From: Motilibacter peucedani
Lineage (GTDB): Bacteria > Actinomycetota > Actinomycetes > Motilibacterales > Motilibacteraceae
Reading direction: 5' to 3'
NCBI RefSeq assembly: GCF_003634695.1
Contig: NZ_RBWV01000011.1
Coordinates: 372,001-436,000 of the forward strand
Length of the DNA: 64,000 bases
Shown here piece by piece: positions 1 to 8,525 of this stretch. The notes beneath the pieces are model-generated. The model saw only the letters and a list, made by a program, of their open reading frames with translations, was not told the DNA's origin and made no database searches. Every line of letters begins with the position of its first letter. Position 1 is the stretch's first letter. A program made the position numbers and the translations under genes.

Positions 1-429
1 CGAGATGCCGGTCGAGACCAGGCACAGGGTGCAGTAGTGGTGCACGACCGCCGCCTGGACGACCAGGAGGACGAGGCCGCCGGTGGCGGCACCCAGCAGC
101 ACGGCGTCGAAGACGAGGACCACCCACGGCATCCGGCGCCACCGGTCCTCCGGACCCACGAGTGCGAGCACGACCTCCGCGAGGTAGGCCAGCAGGCCGA
201 GGCCCGCGTCGGGGAAGGGCAGGCTGGAGGAGAACGACGAGTGGAGCACCCGGTCGGACCCGTCCCCCGTGAAGGGGTCCCAGGCGTGGCTGAGCACGTC
301 GGTCTCGACGAGCGTCAGGTAGCCGGCGACGGCGGCGCCCACGACGGCGAGACCGGCCAGCACGAGGCGGTGCATCCACGCGGAGGGGTTGCACCCGGGG
401 TCGTGCGAGCTGGCGGCGGACGCGCTCAC
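1..429 (-). CDS. VKOR-family membrane protein (C-terminus beyond window)
   Basis: About 143 codons are visible and the gene runs off the left edge. It resembles vitamin K epoxide reductase (VKOR) proteins: a first membrane segment (LVLAGLAVVGAAVAGYLTLV), a loop, the conserved-looking stretch PFPDAGLGLLAY, two more membrane segments, and a CTLC pair (CxxC) in the final visible helix. VKOR proteins normally reoxidise DsbA-like thiol oxidoreductases or reduce quinones. The loop between helices 1 and 2, where the family usually has two more cysteines, shows none here. The GTG start overlaps the TGA of the upstream SDR gene (GTGA), so the two are translationally coupled. Function is inferred from fold and CxxC only. 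Confidence 0.75.
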   Translation of the reverse strand, partial: MSASAASSHDPGCNPSAWMHRLVLAGLAVVGAAVAGYLTLVETDVLSHAWDPFTGDGSDRVLHSSFSSSLPFPDAGLGLLAYLAEVVLALVGPEDRWRRMPWVVLVFDAVLLGAATGGLVLLVVQAAVVHHYCTLCLVSTGIS

Positions 430-1475
430 GGGTGCGGCCGGCCCAGGAGCGCAGCGGCGAAGTCGCGCCGTCCCTTCGCCACCATCTGCCCTCCGGCCAC
501 CGCCGCCGCGACGAGGTTCACCGCGCCGGAGAGGAGCCACGGCAGGCGGTTCAGCTCGGCCTGCCACGAGCGGGACTTCGCCTGGGAGTCGAACGAGCCG
601 TGGGCACCGTGGTCGTGACCGTCGGGTCCGTCGGCGGCCTCCCACAGGTTCGCCTGACGGCCGGGGCGTGCGGGCTCGGAGGTCTGCTGCGACACCCAGC
701 CGGTCCGGGCGAGGTAGCGGTCGAGCAGTCCGGACGCGAGCTTGTCACCGAGGATCGTCGCGACGGTGCTGGGCCCGACGTAGTACTCGCGCCGACCCGG
801 GTGCTGTGCGGCCAGGACGACCGCGCGCGCCGCCACCTCGGGCTGGTAGATCGGCGGCACCGGCTGCGGGTGGCGGGGCAGCCGGCTCAGGACCCAGTCG
901 AACTGCGGCGTGTTGACGGCCGGGAGCTGGACCATCGTCGTGCGCACCGCACTGCCCTCGTGGAGCAGCTCGCAGCGCAGGGCCTCGTTGAAGCCCTGGA
1001 TGGCGTGCTTGGCGCCGCAGTAGGCGGTCTGCAACGGAATCCCCCGGTAGGCGAGGGCCGACCCGACCTGGACGACGACGCCGCCCTCGACGGGCGACAT
1101 GAGGTCCAGCGCAGCGCGGGTGCCGTGCACGTATCCCAGGTAGCTGACCTCGGTGGTGCGCCGGAACTCCTCCATCGCGATCTCGCGGAACGGCGCGAAC
1201 ACGCTGGTGAACGCCACGTTGACCCACACGCGCGGCGTGCCGAGCTCCTGGGCGACGCGCTCGGCTGCCGCGGACACAGCGGGCCAGTCGGCCATGTCCA
1301 CGACGACAGGGAGTGCGCGGACGCCGGCACTGCGCACCTCGGCCGCCGCCGCGTCGAGACCCTGCTGCCCGCGGGCCAGCAGGGCGACGTCCCAGCCCCG
1401 CTCGGCGAAGGCGCACGCGGTCGCACGCCCCACTCCCCCGCTGGCACCCGTCACGACCACCGTTCCGCGGTGCAT
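426..1475 (-). CDS. SDR-family oxidoreductase
   Basis: Short-chain dehydrogenase/reductase of 349 residues. The nucleotide-binding motif TGASGGVG lies at residues 9-16, the catalytic serine in VGSALAYRG near residue 139, and the YxxxK pair in YCGAK at 152-156. The usual NNAG motif is replaced by VNVAFTS. After the Rossmann core (about 230 residues) there is a C-terminal extension of about 110 residues with a possible membrane-proximal segment, seen in some larger actinobacterial SDRs. ATG is preceded by GGAGGAGAGG. It overlaps the VKOR-like gene by 4 nt, so a joint redox role is plausible. The substrate cannot be deduced. Confidence 0.88.
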   Translation of the reverse strand: MHRGTVVVTGASGGVGRATACAFAERGWDVALLARGQQGLDAAAAEVRSAGVRALPVVVDMADWPAVSAAAERVAQELGTPRVWVNVAFTSVFAPFREIAMEEFRRTTEVSYLGYVHGTRAALDLMSPVEGGVVVQVGSALAYRGIPLQTAYCGAKHAIQGFNEALRCELLHEGSAVRTTMVQLPAVNTPQFDWVLSRLPRHPQPVPPIYQPEVAARAVVLAAQHPGRREYYVGPSTVATILGDKLASGLLDRYLARTGWVSQQTSEPARPGRQANLWEAADGPDGHDHGAHGSFDSQAKSRSWQAELNRLPWLLSGAVNLVAAAVAGGQMVAKGRRDFAAALLGRPHP

Positions 1476-1598
1476 CCTCTCCTCCTGGTGCTGCGCTCAC
1501 TCGTGGATGGAGGCTGCCCGGCCACACATGTGCTAAACAGCATCAGTTGGTGGTATGCACCGGTCAATGGTGATGCGCGACAGGACGGAGGCCCAGCG

Positions 1599-2282
1599 GT
1601 GGTGCCCACGTGGCTCGATGTCCTGGCCTGGGTGGCGCTACTGAGCGCGCTCACCTGTGCTGCCGAGATCGTGTGGGACATCCGCGTACGCGGCTGGCGC
1701 CAGCACATGGCCGTCATGGAGTGGGTGTGGCCCATCACCGCGCTGTACGCAGGGCCGCTGGCCACCTGGGCCTACCGCGCGTGGGGCAGGGCCGCGACGC
1801 ACCGGGCGGACGACGCAGGCGGCATGCCCGAGAAGCCGTTCTGGGCGGCGGTCGCGGTGGGCACTACGCACTGCGGGGCGGGCTGCACGCTGGGCGACAT
1901 AGCTGCGGAGACGGTGGTCTTCCTGCTCGGACTGCAGCTCGCCGGTTCAGCGCTGCTGGCCGAGTACGCCGGCGACTTCCTGCTCGCACTGCTGCTCGGC
2001 GTGCTGTTCCAGTACTTCGCGATCGCGCCGATGCGTGGACTGGGCCTGCGCCGTGGCCTCGCGGTCGCGACCAAGGCTGACGTCCTCTCGCTCACCGCCT
2101 TCGAGGTCGGCCTCTTCGGCTGGATGGCAGTGATGTCGCTCGCTCTGTTCCCCGACCCGCACCTCAGACCCGCATCCCCTGCCTACTGGTTCCTGATGCA
2201 GGTCGGCATGTGCATCGGCTTCGCCACCAGCTACCCCATGAACTGGTGGCTCGTGCGTCGGGGCGTCAAGGAAGCGATGTGA
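1599..2282 (+). CDS. DUF4396 membrane protein
   Basis: Integral membrane protein of about 227 residues matching the DUF4396 family, recognisable by the motif THCGAGCTLGD in the middle of the protein. About six hydrophobic segments are visible, the first being VLAWVALLSALTCAAEI and the last ending near MNWWLVRRG. The two cysteines and histidine of the signature motif sit at the edge of a membrane helix and might bind metal or haem, which is inference. Two consecutive GTG codons are possible starts; the first was chosen because GGAG lies 8-9 nt upstream. The frame stays open far upstream, but that part has no protein character. It stands alone, divergent from the SDR gene. Confidence 0.8.
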   Translation: MVPTWLDVLAWVALLSALTCAAEIVWDIRVRGWRQHMAVMEWVWPITALYAGPLATWAYRAWGRAATHRADDAGGMPEKPFWAAVAVGTTHCGAGCTLGDIAAETVVFLLGLQLAGSALLAEYAGDFLLALLLGVLFQYFAIAPMRGLGLRRGLAVATKADVLSLTAFEVGLFGWMAVMSLALFPDPHLRPASPAYWFLMQVGMCIGFATSYPMNWWLVRRGVKEAM

Positions 2283-2335
2283 TGTCAGCGCACCTGCTGC
2301 CTGAGGCTCGGGCTCCGGCCAGCGACTGCGGGCGG

Positions 2336-2719
2336 TCAGCTCGCCGTCGTGCGGCGCACGGTCGTCGCGCTCTCGGAGCGCAGCCGCAGCGGGAACACCC
2401 GCCACAGCGCGGTGCGGTAGAGCAGTTCCACGACCGGCCGCTCGCAGTCCACGAGCTCCACGTGCCCACCGCGTACGCGGCAGAGCCGGTGCGTCGTCAG
2501 CAGGGCGGACATCATGCCGGAGCTGAGCCGCTGGACGCCGCGCATGTCGACCACGACGGTCCGTGCCCCGCCGAGCACGGCCTCGCGGAGGCGCCAGCGC
2601 AGCTCAGGGACCTCGTCGTCGAGCGGAAGTTGGCGGAGCACGACCAGGATCCGGTCACCGCGCTCGGCGTCGTCGCCGGGCGCGGTGGCTGGACGGTCAT
2701 GGTTCCTGGTCGTGCTCAC
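2336..2719 (-). CDS. STAS-domain protein (anti-sigma antagonist type)
   Basis: About 127 residues. The core is a STAS domain: VVDMRGVQRLSSGMMSALL contains the conserved strand and the serine pair that anti-sigma kinases phosphorylate in SpoIIAA/RsbV proteins, and RGGHVELVD follows. It probably takes part in a partner-switching pathway controlling a stress sigma factor. No anti-sigma kinase (RsbW) gene is adjacent. The start is uncertain: GTG at 2719 has no good ribosome site, while a strong AAAGGAG lies 40 nt upstream in front of a CTG codon (about 2751), which would give a slightly longer protein. It is divergent from the response regulator at 2832. Confidence 0.7.
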   Translation of the reverse strand: MSTTRNHDRPATAPGDDAERGDRILVVLRQLPLDDEVPELRWRLREAVLGGARTVVVDMRGVQRLSSGMMSALLTTHRLCRVRGGHVELVDCERPVVELLYRTALWRVFPLRLRSESATTVRRTTAS

Positions 2720-2831
2720 AGGACGAGCCTGCGAGAGCGGCTTTGCGGTGACCAGGTCGTCTCCTTTGCAGTTGTGTGACGGCTCCGCGCCGGAGATGTC
2801 GGACCCAGGACGCGCGTGGCAGCATGAAGAG

Positions 2832-3539
2832 GTGGCCGAGCAGATCCTGATCGTCGAGGACGACGACAGGATCCGCGCCATGTTGCGGCTGGCCCTCGAG
2901 GACGAGGGCTACGACGTCCGCGAGGCACCGAGCGGCGAGTCCGCCGTCGAGCAGATGCGCAGCGCCCCGGCCGACATGCTCATCGTCGACCTGATGCTCG
3001 GCGGCATGGACGGCTTCACCTGCATCCGGGAGGTCCGGCGCTCGAGCGACGCCCCGGTCATCGTGGTCAGCGCCCGGTCCGACACGCACGACATCGTCGC
3101 GGGGCTCGAGGCGGGAGCCGACGACTACGTGACGAAGCCGTTCCAGGTCAAGGAGATCACCGCCCGGCTGCGCGCCCTGCGCCGCCGTGCAGCGCGTCCG
3201 GACCCCGCTCCTGCGCTGCCCGGCGACCTGGTGCTCGCGCGGCGCGCCGACGGCGACCTCGTCCTGTCGCCGGCGGCCGGCGAGCTGCGCCGCGGCGACG
3301 AGGAGGTGCACCTGACGCTCACCGAGTTCCGCCTGCTCTGCGAGCTGGCCGCGGTGCCGCGGCAGGTGCTCAGTCGCGGCACCCTGCTCGACAAGGTGTG
3401 GGACCAGGGGTTCTTCGGTGACGAGCGCCTCGTCGACGTGCACGTGAGGCGGCTGCGCACCAAGGTCGAGGAGGACCCGGGCTCGCCACGGGTGATCGTG
3501 ACGGTGCGCGGCCTCGGCTACCGCCTCGACCCGGCGTGA
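2832..3539 (+). CDS. OmpR/PhoB-family response regulator
   Basis: DNA-binding response regulator of 235 residues. The receiver domain (1-120) has the acidic pair D10/D11, phospho-acceptor D53 in IVDLMLGGMDGF and K102 in YVTKPF. A winged-helix output domain follows (about 135-235) with LTLTEFRLLCELA, DVHVRRLRTKVE and VRGLGYRLD. GTG was chosen because the receiver domain begins right after it. Its stop overlaps the start of the histidine kinase (GTGA), which in turn overlaps a GerMN lipoprotein. This order resembles MtrA-MtrB-LpqB and CseB-CseC systems of actinobacteria that monitor the cell envelope; the signal here is unknown. Confidence 0.9.
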   Translation: MAEQILIVEDDDRIRAMLRLALEDEGYDVREAPSGESAVEQMRSAPADMLIVDLMLGGMDGFTCIREVRRSSDAPVIVVSARSDTHDIVAGLEAGADDYVTKPFQVKEITARLRALRRRAARPDPAPALPGDLVLARRADGDLVLSPAAGELRRGDEEVHLTLTEFRLLCELAAVPRQVLSRGTLLDKVWDQGFFGDERLVDVHVRRLRTKVEEDPGSPRVIVTVRGLGYRLDPA

Positions 3540-4909
3540 GGCTGCCCGCCGCCCGGAGGTGGCCGCGCAGCCTGCGCCGTCGGCAGGCGCTCGCGTCCGC
3601 GGTCGCGGGCCTGGCGGTGGCCGTCCTGTCGGCGGGCGCGACGTACGAGCTCGCGCGCACCTTCCTGCTCGACCAGCGCCAGCGCACGGTGCTGCGCCAG
3701 ACCTACCTGGACGCTGCCGTGCTGCAGGCGCAGCTGCGCACGGCGGGGGTCCGTCCCTCCGAGGCCCTCGCCGCGCTCGACAGCCGCGGCGCCACCGCGC
3801 TGCTGCTGCACCGGCAGGGCTCGTGGTACTCCAGCTCCCTCGATGTCGACTCCCGATCGCTGCCGCGCGAGCTGGTGGAGGCGGTGCGGGGCCAGAGCGT
3901 GGCCGTCGTCCCGGCCCGCGTGCTCGGCGCGCCCAGCCTCGTCGTCGGCGTCCCCCTGCCGGCCGTCGACGCCGAGGTCTACGAGGTGCGCCCGCAGCAG
4001 GAGCTCCAGCAGACCCTGCGCACGCTCGCGCTCGTCCTGGCGAGCGGTGCCGCCGCCGCCACGGTCCTCTCGGCCGCGCTCGGCGCCTGGAGCGGCCGCG
4101 CCGTGCTCCGCCCGCTCGACCCGCTGGCCAGCACCGCGGCCGCGATCGCGAGCGGCGAGCTCTCGCACCGCCTGCCCGACACCGACGACCCCGAGCTCTC
4201 GACGATCGTGGCCAGCTTCAACTCGATGGCCGACGCGGTGCAGCAGCGGATCGAGCGCGACGCACGGTTCGCCGCGGACGTCAGCCACGAGCTGCGCTCC
4301 CCGCTCACGACACTGGTCGGGTCCGTGGACCTGCTCGTCGCCCGCAAGCACGAGCTCTCGCCCGCCGGCCGCACGGCCCTCACGCTCGTCGAGGAGGAGC
4401 TGGCGCGGCTGCGCACGCTGCTGGAGGACCTCATCGCGCTCTCGCGTGCGGACCCCGCCGCCCTGCGGGGCGAGAGCCGCACCTTCGACCTGCGCGACCT
4501 GGTGCGCCAGCTGCTCGCCGACCGGCGCCAGCCGCCCGAGCTGCTGCTCGCCCGTGGCCCGCAGGCGGTGACCGGCGACCCCCGGGTGCTGGCCCGAGCC
4601 GTCGCCAACCTGCTGGACAACGCCCAGCGGCACGGCGGCGGCGCGGTCGCCGTCGTCATCGACGCCGACGGCGACGACGTCCTGCTCTCCGTCGACGACG
4701 CAGGTCCCGGTGTGCCGCCGCACGAACGGGACCGCGTCTTCGAGCGCTTCGCGACCCTGAAGGGGGCGCGCGGGTCCACGTCGGGCAGCGGGCTCGGCCT
4801 CGCCCTGGTGAGGGAGTCGGCCGAGGCGCACGGCGGAGCGGTGTGGTGCTCGGAACGACCGGGCGGCGGCGCCCGCTTCACCGTGCGGCTGCCGCGGGCG
4901 GACGCATGA
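3536..4909 (+). CDS. Sensor histidine kinase
   Basis: Membrane histidine kinase of 457 residues. An N-terminal helix (residues 17-36) is followed by an extracytoplasmic region of about 120 residues, a second helix (LALVLASGAAAATVLSAALG), a HAMP linker, the DHp box VSHELRSPL with the phospho-histidine near residue 250, and an ATPase domain with N box (NLLDNAQRHGG), G1 (DAGPGVPPHER), F box (VFERF) and G2 (GSGLGLALV). Both ends are coupled by 4-nt overlaps to the response regulator and the lipoprotein, so the three form one operon. The sensor domain resembles no ligand-binding family that I recognise. Confidence 0.9.
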   Translation: MRLPAARRWPRSLRRRQALASAVAGLAVAVLSAGATYELARTFLLDQRQRTVLRQTYLDAAVLQAQLRTAGVRPSEALAALDSRGATALLLHRQGSWYSSSLDVDSRSLPRELVEAVRGQSVAVVPARVLGAPSLVVGVPLPAVDAEVYEVRPQQELQQTLRTLALVLASGAAAATVLSAALGAWSGRAVLRPLDPLASTAAAIASGELSHRLPDTDDPELSTIVASFNSMADAVQQRIERDARFAADVSHELRSPLTTLVGSVDLLVARKHELSPAGRTALTLVEEELARLRTLLEDLIALSRADPAALRGESRTFDLRDLVRQLLADRRQPPELLLARGPQAVTGDPRVLARAVANLLDNAQRHGGGAVAVVIDADGDDVLLSVDDAGPGVPPHERDRVFERFATLKGARGSTSGSGLGLALVRESAEAHGGAVWCSERPGGGARFTVRLPRADA

Positions 4910-5514
4910 GACCTTGCACCCGCGTACTCACCGGCGTCGTCGTGACCGCGGTCCTCGCCGGCTGCGGCGTGCCGTCCGCCGGCGACGTCCACCGCGTCGA
5001 CCGGCAGGACGTGCCCTACGGACTGCTGAGCGGCGCCACCGGGAGCGCGACACCGTCGACCTCGCCTCGGGAGCAAGAGCTGCCCGGCGTGCCGACGGTC
5101 TACTTCGTGCGCGACGACCAGCTCGTCGGTGTGCCGGTCCAGCAGGGCGGCACGACGACCGCACGCAACCTGGGTGCCGTGGTGGGTGCGCTGTCCAGCG
5201 GCCCGACGGGCCAGCAGCGCGCCCAGGGGCTCGACACCGCGCTGCCGCCCGCCCTGCACCTGGCGGTGGCCGAGGTGGCAGGGCGGACCGCGACGGTGGA
5301 CCTGCAGGGGCAGGACGTGGCGGCCGTCGGAGACCAGGGTCCCCTGGCGGTGGGCCAGGTCGTCCTCACCGCGGCCTCGGTGCCGGGCGTCGACCGCGTC
5401 CTCCTCACCCGTCAGGGCAGACCGGTGCAGGCCCAGCTGGCCGACGGGACCCTGACCGACCGGCCGCTCGCGCCCGGTGACTACGCATCGCTCGTCGCGC
5501 GGCACGCCCGCTGA
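4906..5514 (+). CDS. GerMN-domain lipoprotein
   Basis: Secreted lipoprotein of 202 residues. The signal peptide ends in the lipobox LAGC, so Cys at about residue 20 is the lipidated residue. Residues 60-175 look like a GerMN domain (VPTVYFVRDDQLVGVPV, then VGALSSGPTGQQRAQGL and VDLQGQDVAAVGDQGPLAVGQ), the domain also found in LpqB and spore GerM. ATG overlaps the kinase stop (ATGA). In actinobacteria, lipoproteins encoded behind MtrAB-like kinases modulate kinase activity from outside, and that is the likely role here. The 3' end faces the convergent MFS gene with essentially no spacer. Confidence 0.82.
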   Translation: MRPCTRVLTGVVVTAVLAGCGVPSAGDVHRVDRQDVPYGLLSGATGSATPSTSPREQELPGVPTVYFVRDDQLVGVPVQQGGTTTARNLGAVVGALSSGPTGQQRAQGLDTALPPALHLAVAEVAGRTATVDLQGQDVAAVGDQGPLAVGQVVLTAASVPGVDRVLLTRQGRPVQAQLADGTLTDRPLAPGDYASLVARHAR

Positions 5515-5517
5515 TCC

Positions 5518-6750
5518 ACCCGCGCACGGCCGGCGGGCCCCACCGCGGCGCAGCGCGACGAGCGCGGCCGAGGACGCCACGACGGCCAGCACGCCGATCG
5601 CCGCTGGGAGCCCCGTCACCAGCGTGCTGGTCGCCGCGCCGGCCACCCACGCGAGCTGGAAGGCACCCTCCCAGCGCGTGATGAGCCCGCCCCGCGCCGC
5701 GTCCGGCACCCGCCGCTGGACGGTGCTGTCGAAGCCGAGCCTCGCCACCGAGCTGGCGAGCCCCACGGTCGCGGCGAGCAGCAGCGTTCGCGGCAGGTCG
5801 GGCCCCGAGGCTGCGCAGCCGGCGGCGAGGCCGACCGCGAGGAGTACGCCGGGTGCAGACAGCTGCTCGGCCGCCCGCCGCTGCAGCACCCCGCCCACCA
5901 CGGTCCCGAGGGCGGCGCCGCACGCGGCAGCGGCAGCAGCGAGGGAGAGCACCGCGGGCTGGGTACGCAGCGCCAGCGCGAGCACGAAGGTCGTGGAGCC
6001 GACCGCCCACCGGACCCCGGCGGTGGCGAGGCCGACCGCCGCGACCTCGGCGGGCTGAGCGTACCGACCGGTTCCTCGGCGACCACCCGGCGCGCGCCGG
6101 CTCGGGCTCGTACGCGGGGGCAGGGCTCCGGCGAGCACGGCGTTGCAGGCGTACGCCGCTGCTGCCCAGCAGAGGACCGGGAGTCCCGTGACGAACGGAC
6201 CGACGACCGCTGCGCCGGCGCCGGCGGCACCTCCCGCGGAGGCCACGGCGGAGAGCGTCGCGTTGGCTCGGCCTCCGGTCCACCGCACCGGCTGGTAGCA
6301 CGGCACGCACGCCGCACGGACGATGCCGTGCGCCCGGGAGGCGACGCGCACGGCGAGGACGAGAGCGAACGCAAAGGCCTCCGCGAGCAGCGGGCCCTCT
6401 CCCGCGAGCAGGGACGGACCCGACGCCGCGAGCAGCAGCGCGACGAGGGCGACGCGCGCCCCACCGCAGACCGCGAGCACGTGTCGCGGCTCGAGACCGC
6501 CGCGGTCCAGCACCCGACCGAGGAACGGCAGGAGCAGGGCGACGGGCACCATCGTCAGCACCAGGCAGAAGACCGTCCTCGTCTGTTGCGCACCGGTCGG
6601 CGCGACGACGAAGACGCTGTGCGCCAGCGCGACGGCGAAGGCCGAGTCACCGGCGGAGTGCGCCGCCTGAGCGCTCGCGAACGACCGGAAGGCGCGCCAC
6701 TGGACCGCGTCAGGTGCCGAGGGCCGGCCCGTGCTCCGGGGTGAGCTCAT
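5518..6750 (-). CDS. MFS transporter (no in-frame stop at its natural end)
   Basis: Major facilitator protein. About 410 residues are coherent, with 10-12 hydrophobic segments, an early loop rich in charged residues (LGRVLDRGGLEPRH) and pseudo-symmetric halves, as in exporters of the drug-efflux group. The coherent part ends near 5518, next to the convergent lipoprotein gene, but the reading frame does not stop there: the first in-frame stop is at 3979, so the frame would run another 510 codons antisense to the lipoprotein and kinase. Either the last stop was lost by a small mutation or sequence error, or the protein has an unusual basic tail. The ATG overlaps the BON-gene stop (ATGA), so they are co-transcribed. 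Confidence 0.75.
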
Positions 6751-7034
6751 CCACCGTCGACCTCGGGCCAGGCGTCACGCGGGAAGCGCACCTGGTTGCT
6801 CACGTCGCGAGCGCCCGGGGTCTCGACCGCGATGCGGCTGGCGGCCGCGAGGACCGCACGGTCCGGGACCTTTCCGCGGAGGACGACGACGCCGGCACAC
6901 GCACTCACCCGGAGCCGCGCGCGCTTCGTGACAGGGTCCGACCGCAGCCGCTCCCTCGTCCGCAGCGCGAGGAGCGTGTCGGCGTCCTGGGGCGGCGCAG
7001 CCTCCATGGGCAGCATCCACTCGTACATGCTCAT
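6747..7034 (-). CDS. BON-domain protein
   Basis: Small protein of 95 residues with one BON domain: a charged N-terminal helix (ADTLLALRTRERLRSDP), then LRVSACAGVVVLRGKVPDR and a C-terminal half ending VSNQVRFP. BON domains bind phospholipid or associate with envelope and mechanosensitive proteins, and are common in osmotic-stress proteins. The start is the ATG at 7034 because AGGAG and ACGGAG lie just upstream and the BON fold begins soon after; a longer frame upstream lacks a ribosome site. It is the first gene of an operon with the MFS transporter and is divergent from a STAS gene. Confidence 0.8.
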   Translation of the reverse strand: MSMYEWMLPMEAAPPQDADTLLALRTRERLRSDPVTKRARLRVSACAGVVVLRGKVPDRAVLAAASRIAVETPGARDVSNQVRFPRDAWPEVDGG

Positions 7035-7206
7035 CTCCGTCTCCTGTCCTGGTGCTCGGAGGATTCCCACCGCCCTTTGCAGCTCCTCGCACGGTGCTGT
7101 TGCGATCGTGTGACGACCCGCTGCGCCGGTCCGCCCCGCGCAGCCGTCACGGAACCGCAACGTCATGGACAGCAGAGCCGCAAGGCGCACGCGGCAGGCT
7201 GGAGCC

Positions 7207-7590
7207 ATGCAGACGACGGTCTCGGCCTACCGCATCACCGGGACGTGCAGCGCTCCGTCGGCACCGGCAGCCAGCTCCTGCCGGGCCGTCGTGGTGGACA
7301 GGCACCCCGTGGCGCTCAGCGTCGAGCTCGCCGGCGAGATCGACATCGCGAGCGCAGGGTGCCTGGCAGCTGCCATGGAGCGCCTCGAGGCCGCTGCCTG
7401 GGAAGCGCCCCTCGTCATCGACGTCCAGCAGGTGAGCTTCGCGGACCTGACCCTGGTGCGCTTCGTCGACGAGCTGGCTGTGGTGGCGGGGCGCCGAGGT
7501 CTTCCCCTGCGCGTCGTCGGTGCGCACGGCGGCGTGCGCAGACTGCTCCGCCTCGTCGGGCTCGACGACGCGCTCGGGGTGACGAGCTAG
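7207..7590 (+). CDS. STAS-domain anti-sigma factor antagonist
   Basis: 127 residues, STAS domain. The strands LSVELAGEIDIASAGC and PLVIDVQQVSFADLTLVRF are the diagnostic parts. At the usual phospho-serine position the sequence reads FADLTLVRF, where Thr may substitute, so phosphorylation should not be assumed. Together with the STAS protein at 2336 and the ECF sigma factor downstream, it points to stress signalling. The ATG at 7207 is preceded by GGCTGGAG; an in-frame ATG at 7165 is possible but has no ribosome site. It is read in the same direction as the sigma factor gene, from which it is separated by an ECF41-type promoter. Confidence 0.82.
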   Translation: MQTTVSAYRITGTCSAPSAPAASSCRAVVVDRHPVALSVELAGEIDIASAGCLAAAMERLEAAAWEAPLVIDVQQVSFADLTLVRFVDELAVVAGRRGLPLRVVGAHGGVRRLLRLVGLDDALGVTS

Positions 7591-7621
7591 GGGTGACGCG
7601 CTCGGGCTGACCCGGCGAGTC

Positions 7622-7648
7622 GGTCACACCTCCGGCCGCCTGCTCGTC
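7622..7648 (+). promoter_or_regulatory. Predicted ECF41 promoter, sigma gene autoregulation
   Basis: A -35 GGTCACA (7622-7628), a 16-nt spacer, and a -10 CGTC (7645-7648). The consensus I recall for ECF41 sigma factors is TGTCACA-N16-CGTC, so the spacing is exact and one base of the -35 differs. It lies 38 nt upstream of the ATG of the ECF41 gene itself. Confidence 0.6.
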
Positions 7649-7686
7649 GAGGGTGTGTGTCGACGACGCAGACCTGGAGGAGCCCG

Positions 7687-8517
7687 ATGGACCGCACGGA
7701 GTCGTTCGCGGCGGAGCGGCCGCGCCTGGTGGGACTCGCCAGCCGCGTCCTCGGCGACCCCGTCGAGGCCGAGGACGTCGTGCAGCAGGCGTGGCTCCGG
7801 CTGCACGCGGTCGAGTCGGAGATCGAGAACCTGCCCGCCTGGCTCACCACGGTGACCACCCGGCTGTGCCTCGACAGGCTCCGGGCGGTGAAGTCCGCTC
7901 CGGTGTCCAGTCCCCCCGAGCCGGCGGCCGACCCCGCGGACGACGTGGTGCTGGCCGACACCGTCGGAGTCGCCCTTCATGCGGTCCTCGACCGGCTCTC
8001 CCCGGCCGAACGAGTCGCCTTCGTGCTCCACGACAGCTTCGGCTTCGAGTTCCCCACCATCGCCGCGGTGCTGGACACGACGCCGGTCGCCGCGCGCAAG
8101 CTGGCCTCCCGGGCACGCGCGAAGGTGCGGCAGCCGGCGCCTGAGGACCGGCTGGCCGACTGGGAGGTGGTGGACGCCTTCCTGGCGGCCGCGCGCAACG
8201 GCGACTTCGACCGGCTGATGCAGCTGCTCGCGCCGGACGTCGTCGTCACCGCGGACGACGCCGCGATCCTCATGGGCACACCTCGTCGCATCGAGGGCCA
8301 GCGCGAGGTGGCGAACTTCTTCGACGGCGCCGCCCGGGCGGCGCTCCCGGTCTTCGTCGACGCCCGTCCCGGGGCGGCCTGGTTCCACGTGGGCGAGGCG
8401 AAGGTGGTCTTCGACTTCACGGTCGCCGCGGGCGTGGTCCGCTCCCTCACGTTCCGCGCCGACCAGGAGGTCCTGCGTACGGTACGCCGCCGGCAGGACG
8501 ACTCACCGCGGGACTAG
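7687..8517 (+). CDS. ECF41 (SigJ-like) sigma factor with fused SnoaL-like domain
   Basis: 276-residue sigma factor. Region 2 (residues 1-75) contains VLGDPVEAEDVVQQAWLRL. Region 4 (about 105-160) contains LSPAERVAFVLHDSFGF and the helix-turn-helix IAAVLDTTPVAARKLASRAR. The remaining 110 residues form a SnoaL/NTF2-like domain (VVDAFLAAARNGDFDRLMQLL). This architecture defines group ECF41, where the fused domain replaces a separate anti-sigma factor and modulates activity. ATG at 7687 follows GGAGGA; a GTG 30 nt upstream is less likely. ECF41 genes usually neighbour an oxidoreductase, epimerase or decarboxylase gene; here the next gene is DUF1059, with a matching promoter. Confidence 0.9.
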   Translation: MDRTESFAAERPRLVGLASRVLGDPVEAEDVVQQAWLRLHAVESEIENLPAWLTTVTTRLCLDRLRAVKSAPVSSPPEPAADPADDVVLADTVGVALHAVLDRLSPAERVAFVLHDSFGFEFPTIAAVLDTTPVAARKLASRARAKVRQPAPEDRLADWEVVDAFLAAARNGDFDRLMQLLAPDVVVTADDAAILMGTPRRIEGQREVANFFDGAARAALPVFVDARPGAAWFHVGEAKVVFDFTVAAGVVRSLTFRADQEVLRTVRRRQDDSPRD

Positions 8518-8525
8518 TGCGAGCC

